5,923 nt of DNA. Origin: Gammaproteobacteria bacterium (GTDB taxonomy: Bacteria; Pseudomonadota; Gammaproteobacteria; JAJDOJ01). Position 1 is the stretch's first letter; every line of letters begins with the position of its first letter. The notes beneath the pieces were generated by a model. The model made no database searches, was not told the origin of the DNA, and saw nothing but the letters and a program-made list of their open reading frames with translations. A program made the translations under genes and the position numbers. Positions 1 through 5,590 of this stretch are shown here, piece by piece. Where the stretch lies: NCBI GenBank assembly GCA_027030565.1, contig JALVEU010000006.1, positions 1-5,923 on the forward strand. The letters are read 5' to 3'.

Positions 1-139
1 CCAGCTCATCGAGCACGTTGACCTCACGCCAGCGCACCCGGTCCGGGCCCAACTCGAGTGCCATTTCACGCAGCACGTCCTTGGCACGGCCGCACTTGCC
101 GCATCCCGGCGAGGTGAAGACTTCGACTTCCACAGGCAT
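1..139 (-). CDS. Thioredoxin/glutaredoxin-like protein with CGKC motif (partial, runs off the left edge)
   Basis: Only the first 46 codons lie in the window. The translation opens MPVEVEVFTSPGCGKC, a short beta strand followed by the redox-active CxxC (Cys13 and Cys16) at the start of the first helix, as in thioredoxin-fold proteins. A second strand (residues about 35-42, VRWREVNV) follows, so the order is beta-alpha-beta as expected. The likely role is cytoplasmic thiol-disulfide exchange; no signal peptide is present. Two ATGs lie close together, at 145 and 139. The GAGGA ribosome-binding site (minus strand, 146-150) sits directly against the first and 6 nt before the second, so 139 is preferred. 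The gene is read away from a MerR-type promoter at 175-205, so it is probably induced by a metal or redox signal. The substrate and full length cannot be seen. CGKC is not the classical CGPC of thioredoxin, so a glutaredoxin-like or dedicated small thioredoxin is equally possible. Confidence 0.8.
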   Translation of the reverse strand, partial: MPVEVEVFTSPGCGKCGRAKDVLREMALELGPDRVRWREVNVLDEL

Positions 140-174
140 GACCATTCCTCGTGAGGCTCCCGATGTTGGAGACG

Positions 175-205
175 AGCCTACAACCTGGAGCCAGCTCCAG
201 GTCAA
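175..205 (-). promoter_or_regulatory. MerR-family promoter with 19-bp spacer and perfect operator dyad
   Basis: On the minus strand a -35 hexamer TTGACC (200-205) and a -10 hexamer TAGGCT (175-180) are separated by exactly 19 bp. The spacer overlaps a perfect inverted repeat at 183-202, ACCTGGAGC-TG-GCTCCAGGT, with 9-bp arms and 2 bp between them. An over-long 19-20 bp spacer holding a dyad that abuts the -35 is the hallmark of promoters controlled by MerR-family activators (MerR, CueR, ZntR, SoxR), which untwist the DNA when they bind a metal or redox signal. The -10 lies about 35 bp upstream of the thioredoxin-like start at 139, a normal leader length. Which family member binds and what it senses cannot be told from the site. 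No regulator gene is in the window. Confidence 0.85.
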
Positions 206-300
206 GCCCCACGGAGGTCGGCGTTGGGCGGCGCCCCGGACGGGAGCGGTGGCGCCGTGCCTGGGCTATCATTTCGGCTGTTCCAATCCACGTACCTGCT

Positions 301-307
301 GAGGAGG
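301..307 (+). promoter_or_regulatory. Ribosome-binding site for the DUF1244 gene
   Basis: A strong GAGGAGG lies 4 nt upstream of a GTG at 312. It supports this GTG as the start in place of any internal ATG. Confidence 0.7.
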
Positions 308-311
308 AAGT

Positions 312-629
312 GTGGACGAGCGGACACGCGTCGAGCTAGAGGCCGCGGCCTTTCGTGGACTCGTGGAGCATCTCCGTCAGCGCACCGACGTGCAGAACAT
401 CGACCTGATGAACCTGGCCGGATTCTGCCGCAACTGCCTCGCCAAGTGGTACCGGGCCGCTGCCCTGGAACGCGGGGTGGACATGAGTGACGAAAAAGCC
501 CGCGAGGCCATCTACGGGATGCCCTATGCAGAGTGGAAACGCCGCTACCAGAAAGAGGCCACCGAGGAGCAAAAGCGACGTTTCGAACAGACCAAACCGC
601 TGCATGCCAAGATCAGCGGCCATACTTGA
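312..629 (+). CDS. DUF1244 family protein
   Basis: A 105-residue soluble protein with a GTG start and a strong ribosome-binding site. It matches the DUF1244 family, a small conserved proteobacterial family with no established biochemical role. The diagnostic parts are a central block NLAGFCRNCLAKWY (residues 34-47), with two cysteines three apart, and YGMPYAEWK (residues 68-76). The N-terminal part (2-25) and the charged tail (72-95) are predicted helical, and there is no signal peptide or membrane segment. The Cys39/Cys42 pair could bind a metal or be redox active, but that is inference. The length is about that usual for the family. It stands alone between the divergent thioredoxin-like gene and the LemA pair, with no overlap on either side, so it may be its own transcription unit. 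Confidence 0.88.
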   Translation: MDERTRVELEAAAFRGLVEHLRQRTDVQNIDLMNLAGFCRNCLAKWYRAAALERGVDMSDEKAREAIYGMPYAEWKRRYQKEATEEQKRRFEQTKPLHAKISGHT

Positions 630-722
630 CGGCGCCGCAACCGCGTTCGTCGGATGCGTTCTGCGTCCCCGTGCCGGGGGCAGTACACTGCGGACCGACG
701 GGATATCGAGAAGGAGCTTGCC
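630..722 (+). other. Intergenic gap before lemA, possible weak promoter
   Basis: This 93-bp gap holds a small GC hairpin, CCCCG-TGC-CGGGG (667-679), without a T tract, so it is not a convincing terminator. It also holds a TACACT hexamer (684-689) that could be a -10 element for the lemA pair. No good -35 is seen at the proper distance. The lemA ribosome-binding site lies at its end. Confidence 0.3.
711..716 (+). promoter_or_regulatory. Ribosome-binding site deciding the LemA start
   Basis: AAGGAG lies 6 nt before the GTG at 723. It argues against the longer open frame that begins at ATG 654, whose extra 23 residues are not LemA-like and would put charged residues in front of the membrane anchor. 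Confidence 0.75.
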
Positions 723-1295
723 GTGGGAATCGTGGGCTGGGTGATCCTAGGGGCGGCCGGGGCTGTCGGCGTCTACTTCATTGGCATCTACAACAACCTG
801 GTGCGCCTCAAGCACGGCGTGGCCAAGGCCTGGGCGAACATCGACGTCCTGCTCAAACAGCGTCACGACGAGCTGCCCAAGCTCGTGGAGGTCTGCAAGC
901 AGTACATGCAGTATGAGCAGGAGACCCTGGAGAAGGTGATGCAGGCCCGCTCACGGGTCCAGGCGGCTCAGGCCTCGGGCGACATGAAGGCGCTGGGTGA
1001 GGCCGAGGGCATGTTGCGCGTGGGCCTGGGCAATCTGTTCGCCGTGGCCGAGGCCTACCCGGAGCTCAAGGCCAATGAGAGCTTCCAGCACCTCGAGGCC
1101 CGGATCACCGGCTTGGAGAACGCCATCGCCGACCGACGTGAGTTCTACAACGAATTCGTCAACGCACTCAACGTGCGCCTCGAGCAGGTACCGGACGTGT
1201 TCGTGGCACGCAGCTTCGGGTTCAAGCCAGCGGAACTGCTGGAGTTCGCCGAGGAGGAGAAGCGCGACGTGGATCTCAAGGCCCTGTTCAGCTGA
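723..1295 (+). CDS. lemA: LemA family membrane-anchored protein
   Basis: A 190-residue LemA-family protein. Residues 4-21 (GWVILGAAGAVGVYFIGI) form one N-terminal membrane anchor. They lead directly into the family signature YNNLVRLK (23-30) and the long helix VAKAWANIDVLLKQRHDELPKLVEVCKQY (33-61). Further family blocks are AYPELKANESFQ (111-122) and FYNEFVNALN...VPDVFVA (141-162). The rest is a helical bundle. Residues 62-110 hold the usual Glu/Gln/Ala-rich helices. LemA proteins are widespread in bacteria; their molecular function is not settled. The GTG start is chosen from the AAGGAG 6 nt upstream and because translation then begins just before the anchor. The TGA stop shares its A with the ATG of the next gene, so the two are translationally coupled. 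A LemA gene beside a GIDE-domain membrane protein is a recurring bacterial pairing, which suggests a joint envelope role. Confidence 0.93.
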   Translation: MGIVGWVILGAAGAVGVYFIGIYNNLVRLKHGVAKAWANIDVLLKQRHDELPKLVEVCKQYMQYEQETLEKVMQARSRVQAAQASGDMKALGEAEGMLRVGLGNLFAVAEAYPELKANESFQHLEARITGLENAIADRREFYNEFVNALNVRLEQVPDVFVARSFGFKPAELLEFAEEEKRDVDLKALFS

Positions 1296-2221
1296 TGGAT
1301 GGACTGATCGGCTGGGCACAGTCGGCCGATCCCGTCCTCTTCGGTATCACGGTGGCGGTGCTCCTCGGAGCCGCTGCGCTGGCCGGGTATCTCACCTTCA
1401 CACGTTGGCAGCGCCTGCGGCTGATCGAGGACGTGCCCACCTCCAAGATCCGCTCCGCCGCGCAGGGCTACGTGGAGCTCATCGGCACCGCGCGCATGCT
1501 GCCCGGTGCGCCGGTCGTCGCCCCCTTCACCGGCGTGCACTGCGTCTGGTACCGCTACAAGGTGGAGAAGCGTGTCTCCTCCAGCGGTCAGACGCCCAGT
1601 CACTGGCGCACGGTCCGTTCCGGGGTCAGCGGTGAGACGTTTGGCCTGGAGGATGGGACGGGGCGTTGTGTGATCGACCCCGAGGGCGCGGAAGTCTATC
1701 CCTCGGTCACCCAGGTTTGGGAGGACTCGGCGCCACTGGCCGTACTCTCGGCCGGGAGCATCCTCGGTTCGCTGGGCAGTGGCCGCTACCGCTACACCGA
1801 GCAGCGCATCCACGACGGGGAGCCCCTCTACGCCATCGGCGAACTGCGCACGTTGTCCGGTGCCGACCAGGGCACGGCCAAAGAGGATCTGTTGGCCCTG
1901 CTGCGGCAGTGGAAGCGCTCGCCCGAGCATTTCCTGAAGCCCTTCGACGCCAATGGTAACGGACAGATCGACGCCGAAGAATGGGAGGCGGTGCGCAAGG
2001 CCGCCCAGGCACAGGTCATGCGCGAACGGGCCGAACGCGCGCGCGAGCAGGCGGCGGTGCATCTACTGGCCCGACCACGCACGGAGCGCCTGCCGTTCAT
2101 ACTGGCTACACGTTCTCAGGCCGGGCTGCTGCGGCGCTTGCGTTGGACGGTGGCCGGGCTGGCCACGCTCGGCACGGCCGCGGCAGGACTGGCCCTGTTC
2201 CTCCTGTGGGCCCGCGGGTGA
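1295..2221 (+). CDS. GIDE/BAM-domain membrane protein with an EF-hand loop (LemA partner)
   Basis: A 308-residue protein with a hydrophobic segment at each end (about 14-35 and 284-305) and a large soluble part between. Residues about 58-185 resemble the GIDE domain (Pfam's 'E3 ubiquitin ligase' family; the BAM domain of mitochondrial MAPL/MULAN): GYVELIGTA (58-66), a proline-rich VVAPFTGVHCVWYRYKVEKR (74-93) and GRCVIDPEGAEVYP (123-136). There is no RING finger, so ubiquitin ligase activity should not be inferred from the family name. Residues 218-229 form a consensus EF-hand loop, DANGNGQIDAEE, with acidic or amide ligands at 218, 220, 222, 226 and 229 and Gly at 223. It is followed by a charged helix (230-256) rich in Arg, Glu and Ala. 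Two membrane segments around the domain mirror the MAPL layout. It is coupled to lemA by a 1-bp stop/start overlap, which decides the ATG at 1295. The domain assignment is by motif recognition only. Confidence 0.82.
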   Translation: MDGLIGWAQSADPVLFGITVAVLLGAAALAGYLTFTRWQRLRLIEDVPTSKIRSAAQGYVELIGTARMLPGAPVVAPFTGVHCVWYRYKVEKRVSSSGQTPSHWRTVRSGVSGETFGLEDGTGRCVIDPEGAEVYPSVTQVWEDSAPLAVLSAGSILGSLGSGRYRYTEQRIHDGEPLYAIGELRTLSGADQGTAKEDLLALLRQWKRSPEHFLKPFDANGNGQIDAEEWEAVRKAAQAQVMRERAERAREQAAVHLLARPRTERLPFILATRSQAGLLRRLRWTVAGLATLGTAAAGLALFLLWARG

Positions 2222-2228
2222 CGCGCGC

Positions 2229-2606
2229 CTATTCTTCGCAGCTGTAGCCCATCTGTGTGAGCCCTTCCTCCAGGTAGTCGGCCACCAGCGGGGTTCCCAT
2301 CAGGTACTCGGCCGTGTGGTCCGTGAGGTTGGTTCGCGCCTCCTGCAGTGCGGCCTCCCATTCGCTTGCATCGAAGTCACCCCGGCCGACCCACATGAGC
2401 GCCACCAGGGCCGCCTGTTGGTCCGGTTCCAGGTCCTCGATGGTGGACTTGACCTCGGCGAAGGTGAGATCGTCGGCATGATTGGCCAGCATTTGCACCC
2501 CCCAGTCCGTGGACGCATCCTCGGGCAGGACCACCCCTTCCTTGGCGTGGAATTCGTGGGCCTTGTCGATGATGAAGCAAACGATTTCCGGGTTCAGATC
2601 CAACAT
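2229..2606 (-). CDS. DUF3775 family protein
   Basis: A 125-residue acidic soluble protein that I recognise as DUF3775. It opens MLDLNPEIVCFIIDKAHEFHAKEG, the family's typical N-terminus. It continues with an acidic helical body containing LTFAEVKSTIEDLEPDQQAALVALMWVGRGD (residues about 48-78, family-typical) and a C-terminal helix, ADYLEEGLTQMGYSCEE. There is no signal peptide or catalytic motif, and no function is known to me. The frame is open 22 codons further upstream, but a GGAGG 7 nt before the ATG at 2606 and family similarity starting there fix the start. It follows the thiopurine methyltransferase gene after a 62-bp gap and ends 7 bp from the convergent GIDE gene. A TATGAT hexamer in that gap may give it its own promoter. 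Confidence 0.8.
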   Translation of the reverse strand: MLDLNPEIVCFIIDKAHEFHAKEGVVLPEDASTDWGVQMLANHADDLTFAEVKSTIEDLEPDQQAALVALMWVGRGDFDASEWEAALQEARTNLTDHTAEYLMGTPLVADYLEEGLTQMGYSCEE

Positions 2607-2613
2607 GGCTGCG

Positions 2614-2618
2614 CCTCC
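2614..2618 (-). promoter_or_regulatory. Ribosome-binding site for the DUF3775 gene
   Basis: GGAGG on the minus strand, 7 nt before the ATG at 2606. It selects this start over the longer frame opening at 2672. Confidence 0.75.
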
Positions 2619-2636
2619 GGCTGAGCGTTCCTGCGA

Positions 2637-2642
2637 ATCATA
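2637..2642 (-). promoter_or_regulatory. Possible -10 element upstream of the DUF3775 gene
   Basis: TATGAT on the minus strand matches the sigma-70 -10 consensus at five of six positions and stands out in very GC-rich DNA. No acceptable -35 is found 16-18 bp upstream, so this is weak. The gene could equally be read through from the methyltransferase gene. Confidence 0.25.
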
Positions 2643-2668
2643 GCCCATCGGCCCACGGGCGGGCTTGA

Positions 2669-3358
2669 TCAATCACGTGGGGACGCGACGGTTTGGGCCT
2701 CCCCTTTCGGGAGCAGCCGGTACACCTTCTCCACCAGGTGCGTCAGGCCGCGCTCCTGGAAGCGGGGCTGCTGCGAAAGGATGTCTTCCGCGTGCAGTCG
2801 TTCGAGGCGATAGGCGTCGCCGAACAGCTCGTGCACCTCGGTTTCGGCCACCGAGAACGGGGGGCCGGCCATTTCCACCTGGGGATACTCCATGGTCGCC
2901 AGCAGGACGGGCGTGCCCGGGGGCACCACTTGGAGCAGGTGGCGGGCATAGCGAGGGCGCAACTCGGGCGGCATGGCGATCAGTGCCGCCCGGTCCCAGA
3001 CCGCCTGCACCCGGCCGAGCCGCTGGCGTGTGAGCTCGAAAAAATCGCCGCACAGCAGCTCGATGTCCGCTGCACGAAAGCAGCGGAAGGGCGGCCGGGC
3101 TTGCTCTTCGGGACGCAATCGCTGCTCCATGAAAAACTGCGAGACCGCCAGCGGACTGAGTTCCACTCCCACCACCGGGTGGCCCTGCCGGTGCAACCAC
3201 ATCAGGTCGTGGGTCTTCCCGCACAAGGGCACGAAGACCCGGTCCCCTGGAGTCACCGGCAGCCGATGCCAGTATCGCTCCAGGTGGGGGTTGGGATGGG
3301 GCAAGTGCCAGCCGATCTCGCCCCGCCGCCAGCGTTGGTGCCAGAAGTCAGGGTCCAC
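2669..3358 (-). CDS. tpm: Thiopurine S-methyltransferase (SAM-dependent)
   Basis: A 229-residue class I SAM-dependent methyltransferase of the bacterial TPMT family. The N-terminus DPDFWHQRWRRGEIGWHLPHPNPHL (2-26) is the family signature. It is followed by the SAM-binding strand-loop VFVPLCGKTHDLMWL (41-55) and the acidic strand end VVGVELSPLAV (62-72). The block ADIELLCGDFFEL and the strand VQAVWDRAALIAMPPELRPRYA then follow, and the C-terminus completes the Rossmann-like fold. Family members methylate thiopurines; in bacteria they have been linked to methylation of selenium and tellurium compounds and to tellurite resistance. The natural substrate here is unknown. The frame is open far upstream, but the family match starts at a GTG (3358) that has GAGGAG 7 nt upstream. 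The start overlaps the last 11 bp of the PhoX-like gene, so translation is probably coupled. The length is close to the roughly 220 residues usual for bacterial members. Confidence 0.95.
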   Translation of the reverse strand: MDPDFWHQRWRRGEIGWHLPHPNPHLERYWHRLPVTPGDRVFVPLCGKTHDLMWLHRQGHPVVGVELSPLAVSQFFMEQRLRPEEQARPPFRCFRAADIELLCGDFFELTRQRLGRVQAVWDRAALIAMPPELRPRYARHLLQVVPPGTPVLLATMEYPQVEMAGPPFSVAETEVHELFGDAYRLERLHAEDILSQQPRFQERGLTHLVEKVYRLLPKGEAQTVASPRD

Positions 3359-4865
3359 TTCGGAGCTCCTCGGGAGGCGTGCAGCCTGCGGAATGTCGCC
3401 GAGGGACGCGCAATACGAGGATCTGGCCCTGCTCCACGGTCTCGGCGTCCCCGGTGGGCGCGTGGGCCTGTACTGCGAGGAGGTAGGCGCCGGCGCCCAG
3501 GAAATCGAAGGCCGGGATGATGCCCGTGGTCTCTTCGTCGGTGGTGAGCGGATCACCCTGCGGGCCGAAGAGTGCTGGGTTGGTCTGCGCCACCGCAGTG
3601 ACGCGACCGGATGCTGGCTCGAAGAGCCAGATCCGGGCCAGGCGATCACCCCTGGGGTCTTCCTGGATCAGCAGGCGCCCCCAGGGATCGGCGGTCAGTC
3701 CGTCCATCTGTTCGATGCCGTGTTCCCGGCCCTCCAGGGCGATCTCGATCCGGCCGCCCCGCACCGGCTGCTCGATGTCGTCGAAACGCAGCCGCCACAG
3801 ACGGCTGGCACCGCCCGGCCGGTCGGTGGTGACCACCCAGAACACGTTGCGGTCGTGCGGATCCCAGACCCCGTCCTCCAGTCGGCGGAACTGAGTCACA
3901 CCCTTGGCCACGCTCGCCTCTTGCAGGCGCTTTCCATCACGGTCGGTGCTCTGATCGCCCAGGTCCACCAGGGTGAAGCGCGCGGCACGCCGATACCGGT
4001 CATGGCCCAGCCCGTAAGCAGGGTCCTCGGCGCGCAGGCCCTCCACCCGCACCCCATACAGCCGGCCGTTGGCAAGACCGGCGCGTTCCACCGGATTGCC
4101 GTGGGCCTGCTTGGTGCCCACATAGACGTAGAGCTCGCTCGGGGGATGCAGGTGGAGCAAGGGGCCGCTCCGGGTGAAGTTGTGCCCGGCATCGGCGTCG
4201 TCCGGCAGCATGGCGATGCTCAGCGGCCCCGCATCCGGATGCAGGAGGACGTTTTCGAAAGCGAGCTTGCCCAGGTGCGGGAGTTCATAGCTGGTTCCGG
4301 CCAGAGGGCCCGTGACCACGTGGGCGAAGGCACGCCCGTAACGCCGCGCCGTACTCCAGCGTGCGGTGGTCTCCTCGCCGTTGAGCAGGAGGCGCTCCGT
4401 CGTGCCGAGCCCTCCGTAGCGCAGTGTTCCGGGTGCCGGGAGGTCCGCCGAGCAGAAGCGCTCGAAGGTCGTGGTGGCGGCGCGCCAGTCCTGCTGCTGC
4501 GGATCGTACAGCAGCACGCGGCGGATCAGGTCCTCGCCGTGCACCACCTGCCCACCCGGCGCCAGTGTCCACCGGGACACGAAGGCGCCCCGGGCCCCAT
4601 GAGCCCGTACCACGCCCTCGCGGCCGCGTAGCTCGTGATTCACGAACAGGGTGGCGGTGCCGTCCTCGTGGGTGAGGAGCCCGAGCCCATCGGGAATGCC
4701 CACCATGCGGTACGCCCCGGTGTCGCCGCGTACCGTATCGCCGACGCTGAGGACGACCTCGACCTGTACGCCACAGGCCAGCGGTTGCAACATGGGCATC
4801 GTGGCTGCACCGCAGGAGGGAGCCAGGCCGGCCAGGGCTAGCAGCGCCGTACTCAGTCGAGCCAT
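3348..4865 (-). CDS. Secreted PhoX-like (DUF839) beta-propeller protein
   Basis: A 505-residue protein with a Sec-type signal peptide: Arg3, a hydrophobic core at residues 4-15, and likely cleavage near GAA-TM at 21/22. The exported part resembles the PhoX/DUF839 family, calcium- and iron-dependent phosphatases and related proteins. Family-like blocks are TLFVNHEL (72-79), FERFCSADL with Cys138 (134-142), RLLLNGEET with Glu164/165 (158-166), DGLTADPWGRLLIQEDPRG (388-406) and DEETTGIIPAFDFL (443-456) before the final strand YLLAVQAH. In characterised PhoX a cysteine and a Glu-Glu pair lie in the metal site; Cys138 and Glu164/165 look equivalent, but this is inference. No twin-arginine motif is visible, unlike typical PhoX, so export and cofactor loading may differ. 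The ATG at 4865 lies inside the end of the preceding small gene (13-bp overlap) and has no clear ribosome-binding site of its own, which suggests coupling. Phosphatase activity is likely but not proven. Confidence 0.8.
   Translation of the reverse strand: MARLSTALLALAGLAPSCGAATMPMLQPLACGVQVEVVLSVGDTVRGDTGAYRMVGIPDGLGLLTHEDGTATLFVNHELRGREGVVRAHGARGAFVSRWTLAPGGQVVHGEDLIRRVLLYDPQQQDWRAATTTFERFCSADLPAPGTLRYGGLGTTERLLLNGEETTARWSTARRYGRAFAHVVTGPLAGTSYELPHLGKLAFENVLLHPDAGPLSIAMLPDDADAGHNFTRSGPLLHLHPPSELYVYVGTKQAHGNPVERAGLANGRLYGVRVEGLRAEDPAYGLGHDRYRRAARFTLVDLGDQSTDRDGKRLQEASVAKGVTQFRRLEDGVWDPHDRNVFWVVTTDRPGGASRLWRLRFDDIEQPVRGGRIEIALEGREHGIEQMDGLTADPWGRLLIQEDPRGDRLARIWLFEPASGRVTAVAQTNPALFGPQGDPLTTDEETTGIIPAFDFLGAGAYLLAVQAHAPTGDAETVEQGQILVLRVPRRHSAGCTPPEELRSGP
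3366..3371 (-). promoter_or_regulatory. Ribosome-binding site deciding the GTG start of tpm
   Basis: GAGGAG on the minus strand, 7 nt before the GTG at 3358 and inside the 3' end of the PhoX-like gene. Confidence 0.75.
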
Positions 4866-5101
4866 CGGTCGAGATAGTACACGTACAGCCCCTCGGAAGA
4901 CTTGGAGGGACCGACCACCCGGGCGGGATAGCGGCTGCCTGCCGGGTCGGCTGCAGCCAGCGCCGCCTCCAGGTTCGGAAAGGTCTCCACACAACCGGCC
5001 GGGAAACGCTTGCGTCCGCGGCGTGGGGCATAGACCACCGCATAACGAACCTGGGAGACCTCCGTCTCCGGGTCCGGAGGAACCATGCCTTTCAATGCCA
5101 T
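4853..5101 (-). CDS. Small basic protein of unknown function
   Basis: An 82-residue protein I do not recognise. It has no signal peptide or membrane segment. It contains a strand-like segment, VRYAVVYAPRRGRKRFPAG (18-36), a helix, NLEAALAAADP (43-53), and an aromatic C-terminus, GLYVYYLDRWLD (71-82). The alternating strand-helix-strand pattern and the basic patch RRGRKR (27-32) suggest a compact alpha/beta fold. An AGAGGA lies 9 nt before the ATG at 5101; a second ATG at 5086 is possible. It sits 38 bp after yjbQ and its last 13 bp overlap the start of the PhoX-like gene, which lacks its own ribosome-binding site. That position supports it as a real translated gene that may act as a coupling leader. 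The longer reading frame of the PhoX-like gene covers the same DNA, but its upstream part looks non-coding (Pro/Gly/Arg-rich). Confidence 0.6.
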   Translation of the reverse strand: MALKGMVPPDPETEVSQVRYAVVYAPRRGRKRFPAGCVETFPNLEAALAAADPAGSRYPARVVGPSKSSEGLYVYYLDRWLD

Positions 5102-5110
5102 GGGACTGCA

Positions 5111-5116
5111 TCCTCT
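5111..5116 (-). promoter_or_regulatory. Ribosome-binding site for the small unknown gene
   Basis: AGAGGA on the minus strand, 9 nt before the ATG at 5101, in the 38-bp gap after yjbQ. Confidence 0.5.
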
Positions 5117-5139
5117 GGTGTGGCAGGTATGAGGTGATC

Positions 5140-5577
5140 TTAGTCGCCCCAGAGCTGTACGGCGATGCTGCGTTCGCGCGGGCCGTCGAGTTCCACCAGC
5201 ATCACCGACTGCCAGCGTCCGAGGTCGACCTCGCCTTCGTGTATGGGGAGGGTCTCGGAGTTGCCCAGCATCATGGCGATGAGATGGGCGTGCGCGTTCT
5301 GTGGCTCATCGGGTGGACAGTCGCGCAGATGGATGTCGTTGTGCAGGTAACGGGCGTGGGGCGGGGCAAGTTCCAGGAAAAAGCGCCGCACGTCGGCCAA
5401 CAGGCGTGACTCGTGCTCGTTCACGGTGATGGCCGTGGTGGTGTGGAGGGTGCTGAGCACCGCGAAGCCTTCCCGGATCCCGGCACGGGCCACACAGGCA
5501 CGCAGTTCGGGGGTGATGTCGTGAACGGACACCCCCGGACGGGTGTGGACGAGGATGCGCCGGTAGGCGGAAGGCAT
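5140..5577 (-). CDS. yjbQ: YjbQ/UPF0047 family protein (secondary thiamine-phosphate synthase)
   Basis: A 145-residue cytoplasmic protein of the YjbQ/UPF0047 family, full length for the family. The signature LHTTTAITVNEHES (44-57) is intact. The other conserved blocks are also intact: YLHNDIHLRD (77-86), NAHAHLIAMMLGNSETLPI (94-112), LGRWQSVMLVELDGPRER (119-136) and a short C-terminal strand. The conserved His and Asn/Asp residues of these blocks line a putative metal or active site in known structures. Escherichia coli YjbQ has weak thiamine-phosphate synthase activity in vitro and on overexpression, but the physiological role of the family is unclear. The ATG at 5577 has no recognisable ribosome-binding site. 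It lies 13 nt after the stop of the SPOR-domain gene, so translation is probably coupled to it. Confidence 0.94.
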   Translation of the reverse strand: MPSAYRRILVHTRPGVSVHDITPELRACVARAGIREGFAVLSTLHTTTAITVNEHESRLLADVRRFFLELAPPHARYLHNDIHLRDCPPDEPQNAHAHLIAMMLGNSETLPIHEGEVDLGRWQSVMLVELDGPRERSIAVQLWGD

Positions 5578-5590
5578 GACGAGGACCGGC

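Noticed and set aside
267..272. TATCAT as a -10 promoter element for the DUF1244 gene
   Set aside because: The hexamer is a fair match, but no -35 resembling TTGACA is found 16-18 bp upstream, so I do not call it.
1145..2062. A 305-codon open frame on the minus strand, antisense to the lemA/GIDE genes
   Set aside because: The composition is low-complexity, there is no ribosome-binding site or family match, and the opposite strand carries two convincing proteins.
2207..2228. CCCGCGGG palindrome at the convergent gene ends as a terminator
   Set aside because: The stem is only a few base pairs and there is no T tract on either strand. The 7-bp gap leaves no room for a normal terminator.
2651..2660. 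GCCC-AC-GGGC hairpin between tpm and the DUF3775 gene as a terminator
   Set aside because: The stem is 4 bp, the loop is too small to be stable, and no T run follows on the minus strand.
2973..4631. A 552-codon open frame on the plus strand, antisense to the PhoX-like and tpm genes
   Set aside because: The translation is rich in Arg, Gly, Pro and Ser with no recognisable domain, and lies opposite two well-supported genes. High GC leaves long stop-free antisense frames.
4866..5111. N-terminal extension of the PhoX-like protein up to 5111
   Set aside because: The 82 extra residues are Gly/Pro/Arg-rich with no domain, and would bury the clear signal peptide that begins at 4865. The same DNA is better explained by the small gene in another frame.
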